NCBI GenBank assembly: GCA_023525715.1
Contig: CM042010.1
Span: forward strand, 86,294,884-86,358,883
From: Cichorium intybus
Taxonomy: Eukaryota > Streptophyta > Magnoliopsida > Asterales > Asteraceae
Reading direction: 5' to 3'
DNA length: 64,000 nucleotides
A program made the position numbers and the translations under genes. Below, in pieces: positions 1-11,360 of the stretch. Position 1 is the stretch's first letter. Each line of letters opens with the position of its first letter. The notes beneath the pieces were generated by a model, which was given only the letters and a program-made list of their open reading frames with translations, searched no databases and was not told where the DNA came from.

Positions 1-75
1 TCTTCAGCGATGACACAAATATGTGCTTCCATGATTCCAATAGTATGTCGTATTCATCCATATATACCATGTTTC

Positions 76-480
76 TGTTAGGATCGAGACACTTAGCATA
101 CGAACACGAAACTCACACACTCAGCTCACAAATTAAGAACACAAGCATTTAACGTGGTTCGGTCCAAAACTGACCTACGTCCACGGTGGGTAACTAGGAG
201 TTTTATTTATTGGTGCTACTCTGCACTCTCTCTGTGTTACATGGTGTTGTGTGGTGCATAAATCTCTTCAGCTGAAGCTCTATTTATATACATCTTGGAA
301 TGTATATAATATACATAAATTAGTGTGAAAATGAGAATGTTAAAATCAAAGATAGAAGCAAGCTTTGAATAAACAACCACTTACAAGTCTTCCTCCTTTT
401 GTTGACAACCTTGTTCAAACCTTCACACTTTTTCTCTGCAGCTTCTTTGACAAACCATAAGAGTGGCTTCACACTCAACA
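76..480 (-). repeat. 3' LTR of the 76-2751 copia derivative
   Basis: This is the downstream LTR in element orientation. A TATA-like TATATAAATAGAG lies on the minus strand near 281-293, as expected for the U3/R boundary. It is followed at the left by the GTTTC duplication. Confidence 0.88.
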
Positions 481-492
481 ATCTCCCACTTG
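481..492 (-). other. Polypurine tract of the 76-2751 element
   Basis: The minus strand reads CAAGTGGGAGAT directly before the LTR start TGTTGAG. This purine-rich, LTR-adjacent position is where plus-strand DNA synthesis is primed in LTR retrotransposons. Confidence 0.7.
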
Positions 493-1036
493 AAGCCACG
501 GAACAATCTTCACCTGTGCTTCAACTGTGCATCTGTATTTCCGTAAACTCATTCTTAGTTACCCCGGCCTTCTCATCAATTAACCTGAAAGGCCCATTAA
601 AACTCTCATAAGTTTCAACATGTTCGTCATGACTTAAACTGCCCTTGACCCGTTCTCTGTCCCTATCGGCTCCCACTGAAAACGAACTACCGAATCCTGG
701 AACAATCTGAGAACAAACAACAACACTCTCCATATTTAGCAAGTTATCAAAAACGGAGAGACTTTTACAGCTGAAAACTGGTTTTAAATCCACTGTCGTC
801 CTGGACCTATGATTGAAACACGACCTATGCTCCCACTGTTGCAAAACCCTGCAACTGAAACAATACTCTGTGCTCTTATTGCCACAATATCCTTTGACTG
901 ATTTTTCTGAACCTTTCCATGCTCGTTCAACCTGAATCTTCCTTGTAGCTCTAGGCTTCCTACTTACAAAAGGTCACCTTCTTCTACCCATGAGATTCTG
1001 TAAACCGGACTTTGTTTCTCTTCTGAACTGGGACGG

Positions 1037-1285
1037 TCACTCCTCAGACGGTAATCTGACCATATACAGCGAACATTCATCGTTCACAAGTCTTACCTTT
1101 CCAAAGTCTCCAACTTTCAGATTCTGCAGTGCTTCACTGCTGTGGGTAGCGTGAAATAAAGCACCAGAATTCTTAACCCAAGAGTCTTCACTGCCTTCCA
1201 CTGAGTCCCAATGCATCAAACCCAGACACATTCTCAGAAGCAGAATTTCCTCTATTTGGACATCGACTCTAAAGAATGTCCACAC
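1037..1285 (-). pseudogene. Copia protease remnant
   Basis: An 82-codon open stretch on the minus strand contains NSGALFHATHSSEALQNLKV followed by GDFGKVRLVND. This is the copia aspartic-protease signature (normally DSGASFHAT...GDFGKV). The catalytic Asp is Asn here, so the protease would be inactive even if made. Nothing recognisable of gag, integrase or reverse transcriptase surrounds it, although open stretches at 521-844 may be further eroded polyprotein. The fragment fixes the copia ancestry of the element. Confidence 0.6.
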
Positions 1286-1897
1286 CTCAACGTCATGAAT
1301 AACACCGAACTTTCTGATCCCGTGATTACACCTAAGTCTGTTGACTTTCTAATCACTGTTGGATCTACCGAAAACATATTTTCTCTTAATTACTTGATCT
1401 GTTCATCCCATGATCTGTTCTTGAACCCCTGAAACTCTGATCATCGCTAGATTCATCTGAACGTCTGATCTTCTGTAATTCTCTAATTTTCTCCGTTTAT
1501 CAATACCACATCTTGAACTTTCTGACACATAAAGCCTCAATCTGCTTCTTCCACCAACTTTTCAATCTTCACTAAACGAAGCCTTGTCTGAACTTAATGA
1601 CTGTTCTTCTGAACTCTGTTAAATAATGAACCTATTTAAACTACAGCGGAATACCGAACTGAGAATCAGAAACTGAAAATTTAAACTGAATCGATAAAAC
1701 CCGACAAACGCTGTTGGCACTGGTTTTCGATTTCTTTAAATTTCTTCTGAGTTCAACTGTTCTTCACCGATTAAATAGAATTTTGATTCAACAGTTCTTG
1801 GCTCGTTATTCGCAAAATATAATCCCCATCCAAATTATTTTCGGGCTAAACTGCCCAAAACAAATGTTGGAGTGACTGTTTTGCGACTTTGACAAAG

Positions 1898-2140
1898 TTA
1901 AGCGACCAAACTGCAATTTTTCTGAAGTTCAGGGACCAAACTGCAATTTTTCTGAAGTTCAGGGACCAAACTGCAATTTTCCTGAAGTTTAGGGACCAGT
2001 TTTGCAATTTCTGGAAATCTGCTACAGGAACCGCTACGGTGAACTGCTACAGTGTCGTCTTCTCCGGCGGACTCCGGCGCTACAGTGTCGTCTTCTCCGG
2101 TAGACTCCGACGCTACAGTGTCGTCTTCTCCGGCGATCTG
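1898..2140. repeat. Two short tandem repeat blocks next to the primer site
   Basis: A unit of about 29 bp (ctgaagttcagggaccaaac type) occurs three times at about 1905-2000. A unit of about 36 bp (ctacagtgtcgtcttctccg type) occurs three times at about 2046-2135. Both lie in the element's 5' untranslated region. Confidence 0.75.
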
Positions 2141-2332
2141 GTTTCTTCGGTCACTATTCCGGCGAACGTTTGACCGGCGATTTGGAGGTCTTCCGGCGGT
2201 CAAAAAATCCAAAAAAATATATTTTCGGAATCTGCGGAACGAGACCTTTCCAACGGCGTACACCAAAATTGTTTTTGTTGAAAAAAAAATTTCAACCAAA
2301 AACTGAAAATCACCCTCTGGAGCCAAACCTTA

Positions 2333-2344
2333 GCTCTGATACCA
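2333..2344 (-). other. Primer-binding site (tRNA-iMet) of the 76-2751 element
   Basis: The minus strand reads TGGTATCAGAGC two bases inside the LTR. This is the standard plant initiator-tRNA-Met primer site for minus-strand DNA synthesis. Confidence 0.85.
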
Positions 2345-2346
2345 CT

Positions 2347-2751
2347 TGTTGGGATCGAGACACTTAGCATACGAACACGAAACTCACACACTCAGCTCAC
2401 AAATTAAGAACACAAGCATTTAACGTGGTTCGGTCCAAAACTAACCTACGTCCACGGTGGGTAACTAGGAGTTTTATTTCTTGGTGCTACTCTGCACTCT
2501 CTCTGTGTTACATGGTGTTGTGTGGTGCATAAATCTCTTCAACTGAAGCTCTATTTATATACATCTTGAAATGTATATAATATACATAAATTAGTGTGAA
2601 AATGAGAATGTTAAAATCAAAGATAGAAGCAAGCTTTGAATAAACAACCACCTACAAGTCTTCCTCCTTTTGTTGACAACCTTGTTCAAACCTTCACACT
2701 TTTTCTCTGCAGCTTCTTTGACAAACCATAAGAGTGGCTTCACACTCAACA
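2347..2751 (-). repeat. 5' LTR of the 76-2751 copia derivative
   Basis: This copy is adjacent to the primer site, so it is the promoter LTR. It is flanked on its outer side by the GTTTC duplication at 2752-2756. Confidence 0.88.
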
Positions 2752-3109
2752 GTTTCAGTTTTATATTGGCCAATTTTTCTGCAATCAAGCTTTGAAACCC
2801 CCGCACAAAGGAACATGTTTTTATAAAGCAAAGTAGAATTAGCAACACTGATAAAGAGGGGTGAAGAAAGGGGATGAATACATGATAAATTACTCATTTC
2901 ATTTGAAGCACGGAGAATAAATTTGAATTCCTTGACCGTACTTCTAGAATTGATAGAATCCATTGCATATAGATTTCTACCGGAAACTGACATATCTATT
3001 TCCGTTGATTTTCCCAACCAAACACATTATAGACTTAATCGTTTGTTTCAATCTTTCGTTTCGATCTCTTCATGAATTTAAATTCGGTGGCCGGTGCATC
3101 CTATCCATA
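2752..3109. other. Spacer between the copia derivative and the CACTA element
   Basis: No gene, RNA or repeat is recognised. The open stretch on the minus strand (2694-3017) has no recognisable motif. Confidence 0.5.
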
Positions 3110-3112
3110 AAT

Positions 3113-3295
3113 CACTACTAGAAAAAAGGCTTTTAATGACATGCATTGCGTGTCATTAAAGGGTATATATGACACGCAAATGTATGTCAAGGAAGCCCCT
3201 GTCATAAATGACAGATGACACACATTTGTGTGTCGTAAAATTTACGACATACATTAATGACTAACATTTATGACTCGCATTGTATGTCATGTTTT
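3113..3295. repeat. CACTA left terminus with subterminal repeats
   Basis: The CACTACTAGAAAAAA terminal repeat is followed by several inverted and direct copies of tgacatac/gtatgtca-like words. Confidence 0.85.
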
Positions 3296-3334
3296 TTAAA
3301 TAAATTACCTACATTTTAATTTCATGATTTTACG

Positions 3335-3483
<149 letters not shown>

Positions 3484-3600
3484 AAGGTTGTAAAAAACGC
3501 TCGGCGGTACCCAGTCGGTCGACCGGGGTTAAGGGATTAATCGGTTAGACGGGGATTAATCGGGGGATTAATCGGAGACCCTTAATTATTAAAAAAAATA

Positions 3601-3709
<109 letters not shown>

Positions 3710-4069
3710 AAATATGTATTTTTATGAAGTAGATTTGATTTCACAAAGGAGAATGTGTATATATAGTTGATTTCTCAAAGTACAATGCACCCGACATACA
3801 ACCAAGATCAACTCTAAACAATCTAGAATTATACATCCAAATAATATGCAAAACTTGACATGTAGACAACTAGAAACCATCGAAAGAAAAGACCCAATAG
3901 AAAGAAGCAAGCACCGAACCATCAAAAATCAGGAACAATTAGGAAGAAAAACGCAGCAGCAACCCCAAATCCAGGAACAAACAAGAGGAAACGCAGCAGC
4001 AATCATACCTGTAAGAGGAGAAAACAAAAACAACTCAACAATTTCATTTAGACCTTTTAACAAACACTT

Positions 4070-4480
4070 GGTGGGCATAAAAGAGACCTGCAATCCAATC
4101 AGACATATTCATCAAAATCGGATTGAACAAATTCACGAACATATTCATCTACTACCAATTCACGAACATATTCATCAAAATCGGATTGAACAAATAAGTC
4201 TAACATTAAACCAGAATCGGATTGAACATATGTCGAGAACGAACCTGCAATCCAATCGGACCTGCAATCCAATCATGAACGAACCTGCAATCCAATCGGA
4301 ATTCGTTGCTTGCAATGTCTGAAGTCTGAAGTCGAATCGATGCTCGCAATGTCTGAAGTCGATGCTTGCAATGTCTGAAGTCGATGAATCGCAACCTCGA
4401 ATCGATGAATCGCAACCTCGAATCGCAACCTTGAATCGATGCTTGCAATGTCTGAAGTCGATGCTTGCAATCGGACCAAC
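4070..4480. repeat. Complex short-period tandem repeats
   Basis: Three interleaved families: ATTCACGAACATATTCATC units with aatcggattgaaca (about 4105-4235), GAACCTGCAATCCAATCGGA units (about 4241-4300), and TGCTTGCAATGTCTGAAGTC units with AATCGATGAATCGCAACCTC units (about 4308-4475). Open frames on both strands here (3846-4322, 4206-4692) are repeat translations without domain signatures. Confidence 0.75.
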
Positions 4481-4970
4481 ATCAATTTTACCTGGCCAGG
4501 AACCACGACTGCGGGAAAAACGGAACCTTGGAGCAAATCACGGTCGGTTGTCGAGAGAAAGAGATAAAGGAACCACGACTGCGGGAAACACGGAATGGAG
4601 CCCTTTTTTCTTTTTAAGCCATTTTGACCCCTTTTAAAATTTATTTGAAAATTTGACTTTCGTTGACCGACTAGGCCGATTAATCCCGCCAAGAGCGCCG
4701 TTGACCGATATTGACCAAGACCGACTAATGCGTCCGACTAGCATTAATCGTCGACGGCTCGAGGCCGCCAAGCGATTAATCGGCGACTAATCGGCCGCCA
4801 CAAGTTTATAAAGCCACAATGTCTTAAAATTAAGAGGTACAACCACTTAAAGCATGCATCTTACATAATAGACAATTTTGAGTTTGAAATTTGAATATCT
4901 GAAAACTACCCGGCATAAGAAAAATGAGCGCGTCTTTCAAATTTTGAATTTCATAAAGTTTACACTCTAA

Positions 4971-5127
4971 GGGTGCACGGTGTAATGCTCGGGCTCAAGA
5001 AAGATTGGGTGTGGGCTCGGTGGTACCGCCGGTACCGCCGGTACCACTGCCCCCTCCCTTTTGGTTTCATCGGGTTCGAGCATAGTGGGTTCCTTTGTGG
5101 GTTGGTGAAACCATTCATCCCGCTGCA

Positions 5128-5200
<73 letters not shown>

Positions 5201-5526
5201 TCACACACACACACACTCACAAACACACAGTATGTAGGTTTTAATTTCCCGGATTTAGGATTTTATTTTCAGTATTTAGGTTGTTTTTTAATTAATATGT
5301 ATTTAGTATTATTTAAAATATTAAATTAAATGTTATATTAATTTTTTTAATTGATAAATGAATTTAAAATAATCGAAAATCTGATGTGGCATCGTGGGTT
5401 CAGTGGGTACTGGTTCCATGGGTGAAAGATTGGTGAAAGATGGGGAAAGATGGAAGTGAGAGGAGAGAGAAAAGCTGACGTGGCGCGTGGGTTCAGTGGG
5501 ATGGGAGAGATCTACTCCCCCCACCC
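4971..5526. mobile_element. PIF/Harbinger MITE
   Basis: The ends GGGTGCACGGTGTAATGCTC (left) and CCCCCCACCC (right, reverse complement GGGTGGGGGG) are flanked by the 3-bp duplication TAA (4968-4970, 5527-5529), the TWA target of Harbinger elements. Both terminal regions are clearly related to those of the transposase-bearing element at 37774-39802: the GGTACCGCCGGTACC stretch next to one end, and the CTCTCCTCTCACTTC/CACGTCAGCTTTTCTC stretch next to the other. It is therefore an internally deleted relative that could be cross-mobilised. A (TA)n array sits inside. Confidence 0.85.
5131..5199. repeat. (TA)n microsatellite inside the Harbinger MITE
   Basis: About 69 bp of AT dinucleotides, followed by a short (CA)n run. 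Confidence 0.97.
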
Positions 5527-5529
5527 TAA

Positions 5530-8500
5530 TAGGATACAGGTTGTAATGATCGAATGGATGAAAATAATTTAACAACATTAAAGTAGATCCAATGGTGTTG
5601 CTATGCTTTGTAACACACGGATTGCCAAATATTCCGACACATATATTGCCAACTGGGTCATTTTCCCTTCTTATAAAACCCTCCCTTTTCCTACTTCAAT
5701 TATCAAAGCACTTCCCCTGAATCACCTTTAACCACCCGTAGTCACACACATGGTATACACATTTGATCCTCAACCCTTTGAAACCCCTTTCCATTGAAAC
5801 CCAACTCTCACATATTCTCTCCCAAGTTCGTCTGCCTCCCTCTATTTCACTATACTACCATAGAAAGAGCCAATGAGATATTCTTCATTCGCCACCACAG
5901 CTGCTATAGCCCTAGATCTAAACCACCACCACTACTAAACACCACCACCTCAACCTAGATACTGTCGTTCACCGCTAATAAACACTACTACTTTAACCGG
6001 AAGCTGTATAAAACTAAATTGACCAAAGAACCCGCAACTGTGCCTTTGGGTGTGAGATACCCACATGAACAAAGCATAGAGATAAAGACAGAGTTCGTGA
6101 GATGGTTTATTACTCTCTCTAACCTGATGGTAAATAGTAAAAACAGTACGCCCCTTCGTGCCGCCGAAGAACCAGTACGCTATGATGGCAGATCTGTTTA
6201 CATCACCAGCTACCACCGCCCCTACCTTATTCAACACCGCAACTGTGCCTTTGGGTAAATAGTAAAAACAGTACGCTATGATGGCAGATCTGTTTACATC
6301 ACCAGCTACCACCGCCCCGACCTTATTCAACACCGCTTAGAGCCCCCGAAGAACCAGCAATGCCTTCAAGTAATATAATTCTTATTTTTTGTTTCTGAAA
6401 TAACTGTAATTCTTTGTTTATGAATCTGGTAGATAGGAACACAAAAGGAGAAAACTGTGGATCATTTGAGCTTGATGGGTGGCTGAAACAGAGGTGCATG
6501 GAGATATGTAGGCAACGGGATTATGATTTCATTTTTGTTTATGCTTTATTGTTTTTTTTTTTCCCGAAATTTCGAAATTTGATGTTAGGGAAGTTTGATG
6601 CTATTTTGATATTTGCAGATTGGTTACGTACTGTTAAACTTCATGTCTAATTTGAGAAATATTATGTGGTCTGTATGTTTGATTGAATGAGAAATTGTAT
6701 TTACAGGCTTCCTTTAGTTGTTTTAGATCTGTAAATTGATGGTCTTTTTTGATGCAGATGACATGTTTGATGAAACGTCCATGTAAGGAAAGATTATTAT
6801 AACCCAATGTTCTTATAATATGAGTAGTAAGTGTTAACGTGGTGGAGTTACATCATGATTTTAAATTGGTTTTACGTATCTGTTTATCAAATTTGGTATA
6901 ATCGCTTCATATATAAATATTGAATAATATTTTAATTCCAGTTTCCCAATGCTGAAATGTTGTCGATATAAAACGTTTGTATATTTAATTTAATTCTCTT
7001 GAAGCTTTAAATTTGCTTTTTTATAATTGCTTATTGTTCACCTCTTTAGGTTCTAACAAAGTAGTCCTAAACAGAAATTAATGCTTGAACTTTATTTGTG
7101 TTGTGTTTTCTTGACAGATCCTTTTGTTACAGGTTCATATGAACCTAATTGTTGAATGTGGATCATACTTCAAATTGGTATGAAATTTGTGCTTTAATTT
7201 GGGGGAAACAGAGGTATTACGATCAAATTTTGATGGTACTTCTTACAAGTAAAATTGTAAGCTTATTATATTCCTTAGAAGTTAGTTGTTAAAACTAGCA
7301 TGTGCATCTTACCCCTTATTTTGTATGATTCAACTTTTCTTCGATATTATTTCTATTAGCATTTTTATGTTCTTTCAAGTTGATCAATTAATGTGATTTT
7401 AAAGATTTTATAGGCGAAGCATATTGGTGTTGAAATGGGACGCAAATACATGCAGTTTTTGGATTTCTTTACATCGTAGTGAAGAAATAAACATGTAATC
7501 CTTATATTTATTGTAATGCAAGCATACAAGTGATCCTTCTTCTGCAAAAGAATGCATATAACGTTAAGCCTTAAAGGTTAAGTCATTTCATAATTATTTT
7601 CACATATCATTTTTTTGTAATAGTTTGTAGTTTTTAATTAGTTGTTAACAGTTGATTATTACTCTATTATTAATCTTATTTATGGAAATATTGAAATGTA
7701 ATTATTGAGGGGTCAATTAAGATTCCATTTGAGGTCTAACTAGATTGACCCTTTGTTATACTTCGAGGATGGTTGAAATAGCTGATAGATGTCTGATTGA
7801 CTGAGCATATGAGTCGATGCCAAATTATAACCATATATTTTTTTTGCTACTCAAAATTATAACGTATTTTATTTTTAATCCGATTTTCCAAAGTGTTTTT
7901 GTTTTTATTTGTAATTCTCGAGACCTAACCAAATATTGCAGTTTTTCTGTCCCCCCCCCCCCCCCCCACCCACCCCAAAATACCCACATACAAATATACG
8001 CCATTTCTACAATTCAGACCACTGCAAAATTTTCGATCATGAAACCTTTACACTTGCAAGCATTTTAATAACGTCTGCCGCATTGTGCAAGTACCTAAAT
8101 CATATACTAATTGTCGTCTAGCATAAACTCTTCGTTGTACGTTGAAAAGAAAAATAATTTGATTTTTCTCTCAAAACAAATTCAATTGCCACAAAAATTA
8201 TTCGATGAAAGAAACTATTTATCACCGCCGCATACACACTATTCCTTCTTTTGGTGGAAACATGACATACACACCTTTATTCCTTATGTCTCCTTGGGAT
8301 TTTTTTTAATTTTTTTAATAATTTTAATATTAAATCCGATTTTAATATATTTATTATTGATTTTCGGAATTAAAAAATAAAATGCCAAAATAAAATTAAA
8401 TTGGTTTTACTAAAAATAAAATGATAAAAAACAATTATCATATATAAAGGCATGTATACAGAGAGAAAATACGTTCATAGATAAAAATTAGAGATAAAAA

Positions 8501-8840
8501 CGTATATTTATTTATTTACTTTGTAATTGTTACTTCACTTGGTTTTTAATAAGAAAAATTAGAGATAAAAATTTATAACTTCATAATTTTAAAATTCAAA
8601 ATTTTAAAGAAAAATTATTGGAATCCTGTTTCATTTTTAATTGTTCATTTTTTATCCTAAAACAATCTAACGAAAGAAAATGTATTATTTGAAATTTGAT
8701 TTTTTTTAAACGAAATTATTCATCGAAAGAAAGTTATTCATCGATTTTAACTATTCGTCGTCCACCGGAAGATTCTAATCGCCGAAACTCAACTAATTGC
8801 CGCAAAAAGCGATTCACCGCCGCAGCAACGCGCGGGTATG
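5530..8840. other. CACTA interior without a recognised gene
   Basis: This is AT-rich DNA with exon-like stretches that I cannot assign, for example the open segment at 6414-6650. A direct duplication at 6179-6258 / 6273-6334 repeats a sequence containing CAGATCTGTTTACATCACC. A run of about 18 C lies near 7951-7968. No transposase or RNA gene was seen. Confidence 0.45.
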
Positions 8841-8846
8841 CCGCTA

Positions 8847-8847
<1 letters not shown>
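8800..8847 (+). mobile_element. Helitron-like 3' terminus
   Basis: The sequence GCGCGGGTATGCCGCTAG is followed by T. A GC-rich, weakly foldable motif a few bases before CTAG/T is the usual Helitron 3' end, and closely similar ends occur at 45832 (minus) and 63103. The 5' end of this copy was not found. The terminus abuts a (TA)n array. Confidence 0.5.

Positions 8848-8913
<66 letters not shown>
8848..8913. repeat. (TA)n microsatellite abutting a Helitron-like 3' end
   Basis: About 65 bp of AT dinucleotides directly after CTAG. Confidence 0.97.
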
Positions 8914-8918
<5 letters not shown>

Positions 8919-9083
8919 TACAAAATTAAATCACACTGAATTTAATTTCTTATAATATAACATATCATTAATATAAAATTACAAATACAACTTTTTTTCT
9001 ACATTTGTCCTTGAAATTAAACTAACACGGCAAGATAAAGGACCAAAATGGTCTTTGAAACATCAAGAAATAAAAAACCTACA

Positions 9084-9160
9084 TTCATTCTTTGTTTTCT
9101 ATCTTTGTCCATGATATTAAAAGCACCATCAGATCCACAAGTTGTGAATATGTGTTGGAC
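9084..9160 (-). pseudogene. RAE1-like WD40 exon fragment inside the CACTA element
   Basis: After a TTTTCAG acceptor, the minus strand encodes a stretch containing GSDGAFNIMDKDRKQRM. This matches the conserved GSDGAFNFWDKDSKQRL segment of plant RAE1, the mRNA-export WD40 protein of the nuclear pore. The WD-repeat Trp is Met here. Only about 25 codons survive and no other RAE1 exon was seen. It lies immediately downstream, on the same strand, of the epimerase fragment, so a read-through transcript would join the two. The match rests on recalled family sequence. Confidence 0.6.
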
Positions 9161-9322
9161 CTGAAAAGAAAACAACTCGTTAAAAAAATTCCATTTCGGT
9201 CTCATCTTGTGTTTACACTATAGACGTCACAAGTTATTAAAACTGTCGTCCATTTGACTAATACCTCCTTTTATAAACAAGGGAAGAAGCATCTTTGGTT
9301 GAATAACATGATTAAATGTAAA

Positions 9323-10181
9323 TGTTCCGTCTGGTGTTTTATAGTCCGTTCCTTGAACCTGCCTCAAAATAAAATAATCAACATTTCAAATCAACCCTTT
9401 ATTTATTTAAATACTGTAAATAAAATACAGGTCATAATAAAATTACCTTGAGCGCATTTGTAATTCCACGGAACTCTTTTATACTAAAATTTAACACCAA
9501 AAATACCCATTATTTTAAATTCTCGTAAATATCAACATTAGCTTCACAACTTTGTTCACAGAAGGAGAGAAACGTTAGAAAACTTTTAGTTCTTCTAATT
9601 GGCATATTAACATTACAAAATATGTACCTGGTGCATATAGCTACGGGAAATCTCTTTCTTCTTCCTCATTCTCTGTACAAACCGTTTTGGAGCAATACAA
9701 TGTTCATGGACCGAACAGGGTTAAGAACCGGTGCCCGTTTATAACACAACACAAGAACCAGGTACCGGCCCGATAATGGCATACCGGTCCGGTTCCGGTA
9801 CAATTCAGTTTTCTTGGACCATTTGCTCATGTCTATGTGCAGCCATAGCCTCTAATACCGTAAGGGTATTTGAATGTAATGTTGTGATAATATCTGCATT
9901 ATTATAAAAATATCATTTTTACTATAGTTGAAATGTAGAAAAGATGAAAAAGGGCGTACATAAGGGTATATATACTTACTTTAATGGATCAAGGGTACTC
10001 TCACCTACATACGCAACTGCTGCAAAATGTATTATTGCATCAAATGCATTTTAAGAAAAAAAAATTGTTTACAGCTTTTGCATCTCTTAAATTAGCATAT
10101 ATAAATTGGAGTCTCCCAGTTGTGGGAACAGGTCTTGAAGAACTTTCACAGCTCCTATGTTTCCTCGAGAGAGAGATTGTC
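9323..10181 (-). pseudogene. UDP-arabinose 4-epimerase (MUR4/UXE-type) multi-exon fragment
   Basis: Four exon remnants run in order on the minus strand. Exon at 10181-9980 encodes LSRGNIGAVKVLQ...YANLRDAKAV and, after a frameshift in a T run, FAAVAYVGESTLDPL, ending at a GTAAGT donor. Exon at 9893 to about 9835 follows an AG acceptor and continues in correct phase with YYHNIT then LEAMAAH, with a one-base insertion. Exon at 9471-9447 encodes RGITNALK. Exon from 9358 encodes VQGTDYKTPDGT. These match UDP-arabinose/UDP-xylose 4-epimerases, Golgi SDR enzymes that supply UDP-arabinose for cell walls. The Rossmann start, the catalytic YxxxK exon and the C-terminus are missing. Frameshifts and gaps make it non-functional. 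Retained introns argue for DNA-level capture, not retroposition. Confidence 0.75.
9700..9834. repeat. CCGGT-rich repeat interrupting the epimerase exon
   Basis: Repeated ACCGGT/CCGGTTCCGG words, bordered by TGGACCGAAC and TTCTTGGACC, cut into the second epimerase exon. This looks like a small insertion, but no target duplication was established. Confidence 0.4.
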
Positions 10182-10183
10182 TT

Positions 10184-11095
10184 GTCGGAACAAATTCATA
10201 TAAAGTACAATGATGTATTAGGAAGATATCAAATGTAGAATGTTAATTAACAACAAAAAAGAAGTACATCATCAATACTTCACATTGTAATCGTACTAAC
10301 AGAGCTTATACAGAGGAATTGAAATACATATCAAGTTGACATATCAGCAAACAATTATAAGAAACAAAGAATCACACATTCTTTTTTCTCCCAATCGATT
10401 CTAACAGGAAATTCAAGAAATTCCGCATATCACGAAATTCAGGATATCAAAATTATATCAGCATATCATAAATTCAAGAAAGAGAAATCAGATTCCTCAT
10501 ACCAATTAACTTTATCAAGAAACAAAAATAAAAAAACATAGAAATCAAAAATCCAAAACACAGAAATCGGAAACACAGTCGATCAACAATCATATATGAA
10601 TCAGAGAAGCTAATGCTCGGTTACAATAATCAGTTAGTGAACCTATGGACAATGAAATCATAAAATCAGACCAGTGGTGCAGCGATACGATGACGAAATA
10701 AGAAAGTTAGAATAAAGCAGAATCAAAGGTCTCGTAACAGATGGTCGCATCACAGCTTATGAAGAACGGCGGCTGTGTCGTACGAGTGGCGTAAGGACGG
10801 TGTTGGTGGAGTTGCTAGAGTACGAGATTTTTCCAAAAGAAACCCTAACACCGGTCGATGTTGAATCAATTCGCCGTTCGATTCCATGAGGAGCGAGCCT
10901 GAATCGACACCACTAACACCGGTCGATGTTGAATCAATTCACCCTTCGATTACATGAGGAGCGAGGAAAAGACGAGGGAGCGAGGCCGTAATCGGTCACC
11001 AAAACCCTAACACGCTAGAGAAAAATGAGAGAAAAGGGAACTCGGGAAGCGATTTTATCGATTTAGAAGCAAATAAAAGGCGACCTTGAAATTTT
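10184..11095 (-). other. Upstream part of the captured transcript unit in the CACTA element
   Basis: Between the epimerase fragment and the CACTA right subterminal repeats lies DNA that looks like a plant 5' region on the minus strand. A 68-bp-spaced duplication (10845-10898, 10913-10966) contains CTAACACCGGTCGATG. An ATG at 10890-10888 opens a frame of about 45 codons. I do not recognise its product. Confidence 0.35.
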
Positions 11096-11357
11096 TTAGA
11101 TGACATACAATAAATTTAAAGCAACCTCCGTGTTTTTCTTTTTCCTCGATTATGGACACTAAAATAAGACATACATTTTTGTATGTCATAATTATCTTAA
11201 ATATATGACACGGTTTTACGACATACAATTATGTATGTTGTATATCCTTCAGTTTGATAAAAAAGATGACATTTTTTTATGACATACAGTTTTGTATGTC
11301 ATAAAATTAGTGTGTGTCATAGTTCGTATGTCATTAAAAGCCTATTTTCTAGTAGTG
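11095..11357. repeat. CACTA right terminus with subterminal repeats
   Basis: Multiple TGTATGTCAT/ATGACATACA words lead up to the inverted CACTACTAGAAAATAGGC terminus. Confidence 0.85.
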
Positions 11358-11360
11358 AAT

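Larger units (their letters stand above)
76..2751 (-). mobile_element. Non-autonomous, deletion-derived Ty1/copia LTR element
   Basis: Two 405-bp direct repeats (76-480 and 2347-2751), each TG...CA on the plus strand, are flanked by the same 5-bp target-site duplication GTTTC (71-75 and 2752-2756). On the minus strand the 2347-2751 copy is followed by a tRNA-iMet primer site, and a polypurine tract precedes the 76-480 copy, so the element reads right to left. The LTRs differ at about six positions by eye, so the insertion is fairly recent. The 1.87-kb interior has no integrase or reverse transcriptase. It keeps only a protease-like remnant and tandem repeats near the primer site. It must therefore depend on enzymes from an autonomous copia relative. 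Confidence 0.9.

Noticed and set aside
3846..4322. 158-codon frame with HIHQNRIEQI-type repeats as a protein gene
   Set aside because: The repeats are short-period DNA tandem repeats that also give open frames on the opposite strand.
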